Below, piece after piece: positions 1 to 10,545 of a stretch of 64,000 bases of DNA. Position 1 is the stretch's first letter; every line of letters starts with the position of its first letter. The notes below the pieces were generated by a model that had not been told where the DNA came from, ran no database searches, and saw nothing but the letters and a program-made list of their open reading frames with translations. Source of the DNA: Sceloporus undulatus. Taxonomy: Eukaryota; Chordata; Lepidosauria; Squamata; Phrynosomatidae. Position numbers and translations under genes: made by a program. The stretch is from contig NC_056528.1 in assembly GCF_019175285.1 (NCBI RefSeq), positions 45,962,937 to 46,026,936 on the forward strand, given 5' to 3'.

Positions 1-353
1 CCCTTTGCACATGTAGAGACTTGTATTTTTAGCAAATCCTTACTTGTCTTTCCAATAATACTGTCCCCAGTGTCCTGATATATCTTCTATGCCAGCCAAC
101 AAATGATCCAAGAACTAAACAGAGGAAAGGAGAGAGAGAAAGAGAGAAGGATTTGCTATACATGGTTGTACTGTTGTTGTACACAAAGGATGAACTCTGG
201 GAGATAGCATCAGAAGCCCACAGACAAAACAACGGCACATTTTTGGCAAGGAGCACACTGCACCAGTCAAAAAAATGGTTTTGCATAATTTCTTGCATAA
301 TTTCTTATTTACTATTACAGGTGTTGTTGTTGTTGTTCTAAGCCACCTTACCA

Positions 354-582
354 GGGGCCCAGTCACATGACAGTTATAGTGCTATTATTCCACTTTAAAT
401 GCCATGGTTCCATCTTAGGGAATTCTGGGACTAATAGTTGGGTAAGGCACTAGAGCTCTCTGGCATAGAAGTCCAAATGCCCTTCCTTATACCGCCAATG
501 CCAGGATTCCATAGGATGGATCCATGGCAGATAAAGTAGAATAATAGCATTATAATTTTATAGTGTGAATGGGCCCCTAGTT
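354..582. mobile_element. Fold-back MITE (CTTTCACACT group)
   Basis: The left half runs from GGGGCCC at 354 and is mirrored by the right half ending GGGCCCC near 580. Both halves carry the degenerate 'CACTTTAAATGCCATGG' / 'GATCCATGGCAGATAAAG' complement. The same fold-back recurs at 16833-17028 and 38530-38710. It lies in the SLC9A2-like intron past exon 5. Confidence 0.6.
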
Positions 583-599
583 TTCTAGATCCGTTGCTC

Positions 600-805
600 C
601 AAATGACAGCCCAGGTAGATGTGACAGCTAGGAGTGCTTACTATCAGCTTCAGCTGATATGCCAGCTGTGCCCCTTCCTAGGATTGGAGGGCCTAAAACA
701 GTAGTGTATGCTCTGGCAACCTCAAGGCTGGATTTTTACAATGCATTCTCCATTGGGCTACCTCTGTACCAAGTTCAATTAGTTCAAATCACAGCAGCCA
801 GGTTG
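600..805 (+). mobile_element. L2-type LINE fragment (C-terminal RT region)
   Basis: A broken frame matches the intact L2 copy at 41.6-43.4 kb in the segment CYQLRLIRQLRPYLDRGDLE-TVVHALVTSRLDFCNAL (here AYYQLQLICQLCPFL and so on). It is short, decayed and 5'-truncated. Confidence 0.6.
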
Positions 806-1240
806 GTTATGAATAAATAAAAATAAGTAAAACGTTGATTTATATCCCGCTATTCTACCATAGGGCAATCAGAGCGGCTTACAGTATAAAAACATCCGAT
901 ACACAATACAATATATCCTAAACCCCCGCCCTTAAAAAAGAATTAAACATATTATTATTAAAAATCACTCTATTAAAATAAAGTGTTAAAACCAACAACT
1001 AACAGGTGAGTGGTCGCCTAATATAAAATATGCAGCGTAGACGGGGGGTTCTTTCATGTTGGTTGAAAACTATTCCAGAAAGGCCTGCCGGAAGAGATTC
1101 ATCTTGATAGTGTTTTTTTAAGCTATCCAGGTCGGTGATTTCATGGAATAGTCCTCTCTTTGCTGTCCTTCCACCAACATTTTTATTCAGACAAGCTTTT
1201 TTATTATTTTTGGTGGAAGTAGATGCTTCCCTCCAAGAGC
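806..1240 (-). mobile_element. LINE 3' end, antisense
   Basis: It starts with A/T-rich tail text and 'TTTATATCCCGC', the reverse complement of the LINE 3' ends seen elsewhere in the window (GGCGGTATATAAATAAA type). It continues with decayed antisense coding-like text to about 1240. Family assignment (L2 or a relative) is tentative. Confidence 0.4.
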
Positions 1241-1249
1241 ACTAATGAA

Positions 1250-2280
1250 GCCCCTCAACTTTTCAGTTGCCTACCTTTGCTATGGAGACTTACCCGGATA
1301 TGAATTTGTTCTCCAACAGTAGGAGCACTTTCTTGTTTTCTGGTGACATCCAGCAAGTCAACAAGGGGACGAATGGTCATACCCTGTGGTACACAATAAG
1401 AGTTAGGTACCCATTAGGAAGAGAATGTACTCATTTAATACAAAATGTATTTTAATCACACAACATATCATATCCTCTGTGTCTGGTGTTCAAGTGTGAG
1501 TATCAATCATTACTTAATTAACATGGAACTACCCAACGTATCTGGACAACATCAGGTTGGAGAAGGTTGGCGTTCACTGGTCCTGAACTCCATTTGCTTT
1601 GAGAAGCATCCTGGAATGGACCTGAATGTTTCTCTTCATCCCCTGGATCCATGTCCAGCTTCCTAGCAAGACACTGATCCTATCAGAGAGCGCATGGAAT
1701 GACACCACACTTGGCAGCCAATTTCCCTATTTAAGTATAGTACATAAAATATATACATAAAGAATAATGCTATAGCTCCATCCAAGCAGCTCTTTGCAAG
1801 AGTCTGCTCCTAGTGAACTGATCCTATAGCAACTTTTATTACTTCTCCCAGTACTGACCCTTGAAAATTAAAAATGTGAGGCCCAGTTGGAATCAAAGAT
1901 TTAGTTTAACCACAAGATGGCAATAGAAGGCCAAAAAAGGCCCCTGTTTCATACACTTCTCCTTCTCGGTCATCCCTGGAAGGAAATCATGCCATAAACA
2001 TGCATCACTTGAGTAAAGTTCGTAGACCAGAAATCCACAAATATGGCTGCCAGTGGCACCCAGAGATAGATCAATGGGGAAAGCTTGTAGCACAATCTGC
2101 CATGGGTGTGATCAACTTTTTAAAAGCCAGCAGCAGCACACCAAATGTGTGTTCTGGAAACGTCCACAGAGAATTGTGTGCCTTTTGGGTTGGCCTAACA
2201 GAGGTACCACAATATGGACACAGATACAAAGGCTGCCAGTTTCAAAATAGTACCAGGGTATATCCCATTGGGGGATTTAG
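1250..2280. other. Intronic or downstream DNA, nothing recognised
   Basis: Short open frames occur, but none has family resemblance or a plausible splice pair. I recognise no repeat here. Confidence 0.4.
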
Positions 2281-2282
2281 CA

Positions 2283-2440
2283 TCTTTGTCTGCACTGCAG
2301 AAATAATGCAATTTGACACTGCTTTAAGTGCCATGGTTCAATACTATGGAATCCTGCTACTTTGCTGGGGCACCAGTGTTTGCTGATAGAAAAGGCTAAA
2401 TAGCTTGCATTATTTCAGCAGAGTGGATGCAGTCTGTATC
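2283..2440. mobile_element. Decayed fold-back MITE (TGCACTGCAGAAATAATGCA group)
   Basis: The left end 'CTGCACTGCAGAAATAATGCA', the middle with 'GGCTAAATAGC', and a right end with 'GTGGATGCAG' match the commonest fold-back family of the window. The right arm is degraded. Confidence 0.55.
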
Positions 2441-2564
2441 AAGAGCTGAAGAAAAGTAGCCCCAAAAAGAGGAGCTGTGTCACAAAGACAGAGAAAAAAA
2501 GGGGACGGAAATATGCATCAAACTTGCATCTGCTGATTTATAGATGCAAATAAGGCTAAACATA

Positions 2565-3090
2565 AGTCAAGAGTGTGGTGAGAGGACAAAAAAGCCAATG
2601 CAATTCTGAGGTACATCGACAAAAATACAACACACACATTGAGGAAAGCAGTAGTGCTGCTCTATTCTGTTTTGGTCAGAACTCATAATTCCAGTTCTGG
2701 GAACCACAATTCAAGAAGACTATTGACAAGCTGGAGCATGTCCAAAACAGGACAACCAAATCAGTGGTAGGTCCGGAAACTTATGAGAAATGAGTTGAGG
2801 AGCTGCTATGTTTAGTTTGGAGAAGAGAAGACTGAGAGGTGACATGATAACTATATTTAAGTATCTGAACAGATGTCCTAGATAAGATAGAAGAAGCTTG
2901 TTCTCTCCTGCTCCAGAGAGTAGAATACGAACCAATGGATTCAAATTGCAAGGCAAGTGATTCCACCTAAACATCAGGAAGAACTTCTTTACTGTAAGAA
3001 CTGTTTGATAGTTGTGGAATGGACTCCCTCAAAGGATTATTGTGGTATCTCCATTCAGAACAGGAAAGCAAATCAGAACAAAGCTATGGA
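2565..3090 (+). mobile_element. CR1 LINE fragment
   Basis: It is parallel to the better CR1 copy at 23.6-24.5 kb: 'CAGAACTCATAATTCCAGTT', 'GGAGCATGTCCAAAACAGGA', 'GAGAGGTGACATGATAACTA' and 'AACATCAGGAAGAACTTC'. It covers the CR1 reverse-transcriptase C-terminus with many frame breaks, so it is an old copy. Confidence 0.8.
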
Positions 3091-3094
3091 AAGC

Positions 3095-4270
3095 TCATTT
3101 TGGGGGGCACTACTATCATTCTAAGACACCCCCCCCCAGCACCGTAGGCCAAAAAAGGAACTTTCCCAAGCTTTGAAAGAGAGCTGACCATTGCTTGCCA
3201 CCTTTATAGCTTCATGAGTCCTGAAGACAGTAATAGGGATGTAAAACTCAACGCCATTCGAAACTGATTTTCCCCAAATGGCACTGAAGTGTGTGTGTGT
3301 ATCTGACTGTCTTGTGACTTGGAGAGGGGGCCACTTATGGGAAGCAGCTGTGTTACGGATCGCTCTGTTCCAGTAACCTCTGTTCTGGCTGATTTTACAT
3401 TTTTTCCATTACTATGTTAGAGCTATGAAGTTTCTTTCTTTCAGTTTTATTTCGCATTATGTTGAGGTGGCCGATCTCTGTACTTGTGAGCAACTCATGG
3501 TTAGAAGGAGGGAGCATATCTGATCATTCTGGGGATGAAGCAGAACATGCGCACACTCTGACATGCTCAAACCATGTTGAGAACCACAAAAAAACCATCC
3601 TGGGGGCCGCTTCCCAATTTAAAGGGTGAATTAAATATATATTATATAATAATATACTAATTGTATTTCTTACTCGCCTCTCCTCACGGCTCAAGGCAGG
3701 TTACTACATAGTTAAAACTATGCTACTTTTGGAGGCTTCTCTGCAAGAGGCAGACCACCATTTTCTGGGAGGAAATGGGGCAGTTTGAGGACTTGGGGCT
3801 CCACAGTCAAGAGAAGAAACAAGCCTTCAAGTCCTTATCAATGGCTATAGTTTATACTGTACATTTAAAAAGTTTTCGATTAGCCTATTTTGTAAAAAAG
3901 AAGAAGGGAAAAAAGCCTGTTGTGTAAAAAGCTTTTCACAAAACAGGATAATCAAAAACCTTTTTAAAGGAAAATATATATAACCACCAGTAAGCGCGTG
4001 AAAACTTGTTTCTTCATTCTGTTTGGAGATGTTAGAAGTGCTTTCCTGTACTGGCTTTTGTGGAGGAGTTGAGGGAAACAAAAATACCTTTGGGACCTAC
4101 AGTACGTGTGTCTTCCAAGGCAACACTTCACACATCCCTGTTTTAATATTGACAACAATGCTCTCTGAAACCCTCTGAGCGTGGAGTTCCCATCTCTGAT
4201 GCAGAAAGTCTCTTTTAAAATATATTGTATTACCCTCATATTAGTTAATCTCAGTCTTAAAGGTATGACA
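3095..4270. other. Intronic or downstream DNA, nothing recognised
   Basis: It holds a C-run at 3130-3138 and short A/T runs. No SLC9A exon 6 signature was found on the minus strand and no repeat was recognised. Confidence 0.4.
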
Positions 4271-4271
4271 G

Positions 4272-4757
4272 GTGGAGCCTCCCTTATCCAGAGTCCCGAA
4301 ATGCAAAATATTCCAGAAAACCGACACTTTTTTCACGGGTGGCTGAGACAGTGACATCTTTGCTTTCTGATGGTTCAATTGATGCAAACTTTGTTTTATG
4401 CACAAACATTATTTTTAAAATAATGTACAAAATTGCCTTCAGGCTATACATATAAGGTGCATATGACATATAAATGAATTTCATGTTTAGACTTGGGTCC
4501 CATCGCCAAGGTACAGTGGGCCCTTGGTATCAACTGGGGTTTAGCTTTGGATACCAAAACCCCTGGATGTTTAAGTCTCATTAATACAAAATGTAAAATG
4601 GTGTCCCTTATACAAAATGTCAAAATATCCATATATGCAAATACATTATTCCAAAATTCCAAAATCCAAACTATTTTGGATTTCAAAATCCAAAGAAATG
4701 TGAAATCCAAACCCCTGCTGGTTCCAAGCATTTCGGATATGGGAGCTTCAGCCTGTA
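4272..4757. mobile_element. Pogo/Tigger-like DNA element with a second MITE nested in it
   Basis: The ends 'CCTCCCTTATCCAGA' and 'TTCGGATATGGGAGCTTCAG', the internal 'ATTTCATGTTTAGACTTGGG' and the 'GCACAAACATTA' segment match the family seen at 28.3, 36.7, 46.6, 47.5 and 55.3 kb. From about 4511 to 4620 the text switches to a different TA-bounded element (TACAGTGGGCCCTTGGTATC). The nested element is therefore the younger insertion. Confidence 0.65.
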
Positions 4758-4865
4758 CTTGATTCCTTCTTTCCCACTCACCTCCTTTTTTATGTTGTGA
4801 CAGAGGAACTAATATGGGGTATACCGGTCAAAGGGGACCAATGAAAGAAAATGACCAGCACTCAC

Positions 4866-5062
4866 CTGTACGAAAACAGTGAAAAGGATAACCACAGTTG
4901 TGGTGGTGATAAAGAGCTTCTTCCTCTGAAAGTCAGGGAGCAAGAAAACCAGGGAGAAGCAGATGGCCCCACGGAGGCCTCCGTAAGCAATAATGAACTG
5001 GTCCTTCGGCGTCACGGTATTCACATGCAATCTGTTTATGATGAATGTCAGGACAAGAACTC
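4866..5062 (-). CDS. SLC9A2: SLC9A2-like exon 5: conserved arginine helix
   Basis: This 197-nt exon lies between a TTCTTCCAG acceptor and a GTGAGT donor and encodes 66 residues. It contains [20 protein letters not shown], with the invariant Arg of the transport core, then [20 protein letters not shown]. The loop after LLP ([10 protein letters not shown]) is about two residues shorter than I remember for mammalian NHE2. The next expected block (GITIRPLVEFLDV-like) is not found between 1 and 4865. Confidence 0.92.
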
Positions 5063-5339
5063 CTGGAAGAAATGGAACAGGACGGCAAATTCTCAGGCAT
5101 GAATGAAAAGCCAATGACAAAGATCAAGCTATCATCTCCTCCATAGTTGTCATCAGGATCCTCAACTTCTAACACAGCTCCTGAGGCTGGTGATGCTAAC
5201 TGAGGAACATGACTATCCCTAAAGCAACATCCCTGTTAGTGTTTCCTACGTCTTTGTGCACTAACGTCCATTGTTAAAACTGGACCTGCAACTTCATTTC
5301 TATACACAATGGATTTGTAATTTGAATTGACAATGTCTT

Positions 5340-5402
5340 TCTTTCAGCTAGTTTCAAAGGTACTACAAGATCTCCTTACGTACTGATTCTGCAGACTAAC
5401 AC
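5340..5402 (+). mobile_element. Penelope-like repeat, 3' portion
   Basis: The stretch 'AAAGGTACTACAAGATCTCC' to 'CAGACTAACACAGCTAT' matches the downstream part of the hammerhead-bearing repeats at 21.45 and 59.2 kb. It ends about 50 nt from the exon 4 donor and lacks the ribozyme core. Confidence 0.45.
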
Positions 5403-5452
5403 AGCTATATCTTTGAATTCTTCCCAAAGATATATTTTAAACTCCTTCCTAC

Positions 5453-5670
5453 CTAATGCTCTCCAAAGGAGACAGAAAATGACTGTGAAGCAAATGTAGG
5501 GCCAGCTCCACTCATGGTTGTCACCGATGGTGGAGACCCCGAGGAAGATGAAGATGAGGGTGTCGCTGACGCTGCTCCACATCTTCATAAAGTATTTAAT
5601 GGTTGTGTGGGACTTCAGAGAGATGTTGGCCTCCACATAACGTTTCATGCCCATTGCGCAAGCGATGATT
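5453..5670 (-). CDS. SLC9A2: SLC9A2-like exon 4: transport domain helices
   Basis: This 218-nt exon follows a pyrimidine-rich tract and CAG acceptor and ends in a GTAGGA donor. It encodes [20 protein letters not shown], then [20 protein letters not shown] and [15 protein letters not shown], up to FCLLWRALG. The block [19 protein letters not shown] is diagnostic for NHE1-5 type exchangers. A Trp follows MKM where, from memory, Leu is usual in NHE2. Confidence 0.92.
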
Positions 5671-5929
5671 CTGAAAGAGAGAGAAAACGTGACAGAATGG
5701 CTTAGCAGCCCAGTAATTTCCACTTTGAGGTTTGTTTGCTCTTACTGGAGAAAGCCATGGAACTAAGGTTTTATCCACACTGCAGAAATATCCAGACACC
5801 ACTTTGACTGGAAAGCACTTAAGAGTTTAATACGTGGAACGTAGGAGAAAGCAAAATAGAGAGACAACTCCTCTTGGCAGTCAAAGGTATGGGACGTAAG
5901 AGGGACTTGCAAGTTTGACAGTGGTGTCC

Positions 5930-6185
5930 CACATTGCAAAGAAATGAGTGATGAAAAGCACAGAAGCTAGGAGATGGTGCAGTTGCTTTTTCCTGAGTGT
6001 ACTGGGAAGGGAAGTACTCTGTCTCCACCTCTCTTCTCCTTGCATTGAGTTAATTGAATGCAAACTACCTTTAGACCTTCAACTCATTTTGCAGCAATTG
6101 ATGTAAGCTGACAATGAAGGGGAAAGTGGAAGGATGGGGGAGAATGTGGGACATATTAAAAGCAGCTCAAGCAATGGGATGGCAG
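5930..6185 (+). repeat. Unclassified interspersed repeat, copy 1
   Basis: It shares 'AAGCTAGGAGATG.TGCAG', 'TTGCTTTT.CCTGAGT', 'GAATGCAAACTAC' and 'GGATTAAT' with a copy at 6930-7190 in the same orientation. Further copies lie at 37855-38090 and 51860-52085 (reverse) and 48975-49200 (forward). I do not recognise the class. Confidence 0.55.
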
Positions 6186-6577
6186 AGGATTAATCAGGAA
6201 AGTATGGATACATGCTCTTCATTAGGGCTTCCAGTTCAAGGATGGGTGCGTACATGTAATATACAACTCAAACACTGCTAAGTTTAGGAGAATGTCACAG
6301 TTTTAAATTGCCTAAAACAAACAAAAACTTTCCAAAAAATCAAACAATAATATTATAGCCTGGCTGATTTCATTCGATAGCATCCTCATTTCAGCCTCTT
6401 TCTCTAAACACAAGCAATGTGGTTTTGTCCCTAAGCTAATTTTCCAGAAGCTTTTATGCCCGCTCTTCCCAAAGTCCTGGAAAATGTTCAGATATCTTTT
6501 GTAGCACACAGGCCTGGTTTGGATCAATATTTAGCCTCGTGCAAGCTTTCAGTATCTGAGTGCCTCCATTTACTTAC

Positions 6578-6829
6578 GCCACAATGCCAGAGAGGTGGAA
6601 CATTTCTGCTGTGAGATAAGACAAGTAGCTGTAGAGGAAGACAAAAAGGGGCTCGATCACGCGGATGTTGTTGGTAAAGCGGGTGGTGAAGGCAGCTATC
6701 ATGCCAAAAAAAGAGGCCGACCAGGATCCCACCAATTCCGACCACGAAAAATTTCCCGATTCCTGAAAACACATCTGCCATTGTGATTGATGACATTTCA
6801 CAGAAGGACCTGAACAGCTTGTATAAGAC
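6578..6829 (-). CDS. SLC9A2: SLC9A2-like exon 3, with a 1-nt homopolymer frameshift
   Basis: The acceptor lies just above 6829 and the donor GTAAGT just below 6578. The exon reads [12 protein letters not shown], then [20 protein letters not shown], and then needs a one-base shift to continue as [20 protein letters not shown] and [18 protein letters not shown]. The shift falls in a run of seven A (seven T on the coding strand) at 6706-6712. Six would restore both the frame and the 251-nt length that the flanking exon phases require (252 observed). All other exons are open and conserved, so an assembly error is the simplest reading; a real inactivating change cannot be excluded. Confidence 0.88.
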
Positions 6830-6929
6830 CTAGGAAGAAAGGGGAGTAAATGCAGGCAGGTGAAATATTGTGATATTTCCAACATTTCTTCCAAATATTC
6901 CAACATTTCCCATGTGAAAACTGAGACAT

Positions 6930-7190
6930 GTGAGGCCAAGTGTGGCAAAGGTTATTAATGAGGAAGAACAGACAAGCTAGGAGATGCTGCAGCAGTTTGC
7001 TTTTGCCTGAGTCCAGAGGGAAGGACAATATTTCACCACTTTGCCTCTTCCACTACTGAGTGAATTCAGTGCAAACTACTTTGGTACTTTGCAGCACCAG
7101 AAATAAGGGAGACAAAAGGGGGAAAGTTGGAGGAGAGAGAAACTGGCACATCTTTTAAAATGTAGGATAACAAAGGATTAATTGGAATTG
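6930..7190 (+). repeat. Unclassified interspersed repeat, copy 2
   Basis: Same family and orientation as the copy at 5930-6185. The two copies flank SLC9A2-like exon 3 as direct repeats. Confidence 0.55.
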
Positions 7191-7214
7191 TCCCTTCCAA
7201 ATTGGGACACTTAG

Positions 7215-7350
7215 AAGGTATGTTGCTGGAGCCTTCTAAGCACCGTTTGAATGGCCACCTTCAGGGATGCTTCGGTGATGGATTGTTACACTGGTATGGG
7301 ATTGGATTAGATGGCACCTGGTCCCATCATCATCACAGGCGTGTTTGGTG
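7215..7350 (+). mobile_element. CR1-like 3' end, decayed
   Basis: 'GAATGGCCACCTTCAGGGATGC' followed by 'GATTGGATTAGATGGCACCTGG' is a decayed form of the CR1 end seen at 24.38 and 48.27 kb. Confidence 0.5.
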
Positions 7351-7516
7351 ACCTTACAGGAAAGAAGTTTCTCTGTGCTTGTTCCTAGGCTGTGGAACTC
7401 CCTGCTAAGGATTTCAACAATATTTGCATATTTTTTGGGGGGGGTTGTTCCCAATAAAGGTATATAGATTTTGGATTGTTTTCTCATGGGCCTATCTTTG
7501 CTTTTCATATACTCAC

Positions 7517-7980
7517 AACTGTTACAGCATCGTTGAGGAGAGATTCCCCAAATACCAAAATGTGAAGCTTTTCATTGACATGGATCTCTTCGAACACGGA
7601 TAGTACGGCGACGGGATCCACGGCGGCTATCAAGCTACTGAACAAGAGGTTGTGGAGCAAAGATATATCACTCAGCTGGAAAGTAGCCACTTGGCAAATC
7701 CCGTAGAGTGAGAATCCAATCCCAAAGACGTTCCATATCGTCCCCACCACGGCGTATAAGAGGATTGTCCCAATGTTCTCAAAGAAGGGACGGCTGGGCA
7801 TGAAATAGCCAGCATCCAAGACAATGGGAGGCAAGAGGTAGAGGAAGAAGATATCACTGTCCATAACCGGAGGGGATTTATCGTTGAGGCCGTAAATGAT
7901 CCCCCCCATGATGAGTCCCACAAAGATCAATAAGCAGCTTTCAGGGACGACAGAAGGTAGTTTTTCAAACAGATGGAAGC
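7517..7980 (-). CDS. SLC9A2: SLC9A2-like exon 2: transport core, ion-binding residues
   Basis: This 464-nt exon is flanked by a CAG acceptor and a GTGAGT donor and encodes about 154 residues. It carries [18 protein letters not shown], the helix known in NHE1 for inhibitor and cation binding, then [19 protein letters not shown] with the conserved Asp, and [13 protein letters not shown] with the essential Glu and Asn-Asp pair. All key acidic residues are present and the frame is open. It is the strongest evidence that the gene encodes, or recently encoded, a working exchanger. Confidence 0.93.
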
Positions 7981-8164
7981 CTGCCAAGGGAAGAGGCAAC
8001 ATTACTGGGAAATCCAAGACATTTAAAGAAAACAACTGAACATCTTTGCTCCATTTACTTCGATGTATGTCTTACCATCTCACCAACATTCCCAATGCAA
8101 TGTGAGTTTCAGACCTGGAAGTTCTGAGTTCATCTGCCTCTGAATTCACTCTATGCATTTAATC

Positions 8165-8380
8165 CAGGGTGCATCTTCACTGTAGAAATAATGCAGTTTG
8201 ACACCACTGAAGCAGCCATGGGTCCATGCTACAGAATTCTGGGATTCTGGCACCAGCTCTCTTCAGCAGAAAAGGCTAAAGACCCTGTAAAACTACAGAT
8301 CTCAGCATTCCATGGGATGCAGCTGTAGCACTTAAAGTGGTGTGAAACTGCATTATTTCCACAGCGTAGATGCGCCCCAG
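8165..8380. mobile_element. Fold-back MITE (GCATC..CACTGTAGAAATAATGCA group)
   Basis: This copy has both arms: 'CACTGTAGAAATAATGCAG' with 'TTGACACCACT' on the left, and 'AAAGTGGTGTGAAACTGCAT' with 'TTTCCACAGCGTAGATGCG' on the right. The centre is 'AGAAAAGGCTAAAGACC'. It lies in intron 1 of the SLC9A2-like gene. The same family recurs at least six more times. Confidence 0.75.
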
Positions 8381-8497
8381 TCACTGTACCTCAGTGTCCA
8401 CTTTTGCATTCTGGACATAACAATTCTGGTTTACTTTCTAGGTCATTGTAAGGTTTATTTTCAAAAAGATCAAAAAGCAAAATACAATGTTAACTTC

Positions 8498-8539
<42 letters not shown>

Positions 8540-8790
8540 GGATTTATTTATATGCCGCCCAATAACATTCCTTGCAATCACCATCCATTGGTTCTAATGC
8601 CTACTGGAGCAACACAAAATAATTTGGATCCATTTTCTACAAGCTAGACCTCCAGGTACCTAAAGGCCACTATATTCTCTTATCCAGGTGAAACATATCC
8701 AGTTGTTTCAACCATTCCTTCCAGATCTTAGATTCTCTCACCATTCTGGCCACCTTCTTCTGGATAGTTGTCAATCCCTTTCTGAGAATG
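8498..8790 (-). mobile_element. (ATA)n tail plus antisense LINE 3' pieces
   Basis: An (ATA)n run at 8498-8539 joins 'AGGATTTATTTATATGCCGC', the reverse of an L2-type 3' end. From about 8640, antisense CR1-like text follows ('CTCACCATTCTGGCCACCTTC'). Confidence 0.55.
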
Positions 8791-9544
8791 CACTTGGATA
8801 AATACCTCAGAAGAAAGTCCCACTGAACTTAATGAGGCTTAACATCTAAGCAGGAACAATGGGAATAAGGTTTTCTTGCCTTACTCCATCTTATGGCCTA
8901 AATTCAGTTTGACATTAGCTGCATCTGCACTGCAAAAATAATCCAGTTTGGCTATAGAGATTCATTTCCAAAGGAACACAAAGTTACATATTTCATTGGG
9001 AGCTCTTATGCCTCTTTGGATTGATCCAAAGTAGCTTTTGGACCTTGGACTTCATGTTTCCTAATAACTACAATTACTTCCATTTTTAAATAGCTGTTCA
9101 TTAAATACTTAAGAGCTGCTCACTGTGGCCAGCTTGGACTATAGTTTAGAAGAATTGCTATGCTTTTAAAAGAAAGAAAGAGAGACTTTTGCTGATTGTC
9201 CATATTTCCAACACTCTTTCGAAAGCCCATAATAGGATATTGCTTTATTAATTATGAAGGATTCTATTTTTAAAGCATGCTGATTAGTCATACTTAAAAG
9301 AAGCAGAAAATATAGTATAGCCTTCTGAAGCTGACCCTCAATACATCTGTTCAATGAGATCAGTTAATTTGTGCATCTAAATAATAGATATGAAGGGAGG
9401 GGTTAAAACCACTGCTCTCTCATTGGAACAATTTGGCTATTTTACTGTTCTTGAAGGATATCAATTATTTGGACTAGGATGAAAAATGCAGATAGATAAT
9501 GGACAGGACTCTGGTGCATATACCCAAACCAAACCACAGCCTCA

Positions 9545-9690
9545 AAGGATTGAGCAGTAGTTCCCAAATTTTGGTCATCAGGAGGTTTTGGACTTCAGCT
9601 TCCAGATTCCTGATTGTTGTTGGATGGGGATTCTGGGAGCTGAAGTCCAAAACACCAGGAGGAAAAGGGTTTAGGAACCATTGGGTTAGG
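9545..9690. mobile_element. Small fold-back MITE (TTCTGGGAGCTGAAGTCC group)
   Basis: 'GTAGTTCCCAAATTTTGGTC' ... 'TTTTGGACTTCAGCTTCC' is mirrored by 'GGGAGCTGAAGTCCAAAAC' ... 'GGTTTAGGAACCATTGGG'. Relatives lie at 26205, 39700 and 56558. Confidence 0.65.
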
Positions 9691-10119
9691 GTTTAATCTT
9701 GTCCAATGGGCCCTTGTAGTACCACTGAATCACCTTTTGTTGAATAATCCATAGAACTGCAAAACACATGTTTTTACGGCATTGTCATCTAAAGAGTTTT
9801 AAACAATGTCACAGAGTTTTAGCCATCAGCTACTTTTTTTCAGGCTCAAAAAACATCTGGGACAAAATTTGTTTCCAAAAAGTTATTGCATTCTGACACA
9901 AGTATTCTTTAATGCTCCATCCAACGTCCTTTGTTTATTTATTGGATGTATAGGATTTCCATAAACAAGGAGAGTCCTGCTGGACCAAATAAAGTGATCC
10001 CAGCATCCTATTCCCTACAGAGGCATCTGCCAGATGATTGTAGCAAACTTACAAAAATGACTTTCTCTGGAGTCTCTCCTCAGTGGCAGATATAGGGAGG
10101 CAATATATCATCAGGTGAG

Positions 10120-10293
10120 AGCCAAAATGGTGTAGCGGTTTGACTATGATTCTGGAGACCAGGGTTCACCTTGGGTAAGCCACAGTCTCTCAATCTCAGA
10201 GGATGGCAATGTCATCTTCACCTCTCTGAAGAAACTTGCCAGGTTCACCTTAGGATTGTCATGAGTTGGAAATGACTTGAAGGCAAACAGTAC
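10120..10293 (+). mobile_element. tRNA-derived SINE
   Basis: It begins with the tRNA-like head (ATGGTGTAGCGGTTTGACTA), has the middle 'GCCACAGTCTCTCAATCTCA' and ends 'AAATGACTTGAAGGCA'. It is one of about fifteen copies of this family in the window. Confidence 0.8.
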
Positions 10294-10545
10294 CAATATA
10301 TCATAAGGTATACTCCCTCTGAACAATGATGTTCCACATGTCTAGCATGATGTTAATTTGGCTCAGTAAGCAGATTATATAACATCATCAATATCAACAA
10401 CAACAATGGTTAAAAGTTCTGATAAATCATATACAGCACCAGTAAAATATATATTGCCCACAATGTCCATTTGGAAACCCCTCTTCTAGCCTTAAATAAC
10501 TTTCCAGTCACTGCCCATCTGGGGCGAGGAAGAGACACAACTTAC

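Noticed and set aside
1-4865. Later exons of the SLC9A2-like gene
   Set aside because: I looked on the minus strand for the next conserved blocks (GITIRPLVEFLDV, GIEDVCGHWGH) and saw none. They must lie outside the window.
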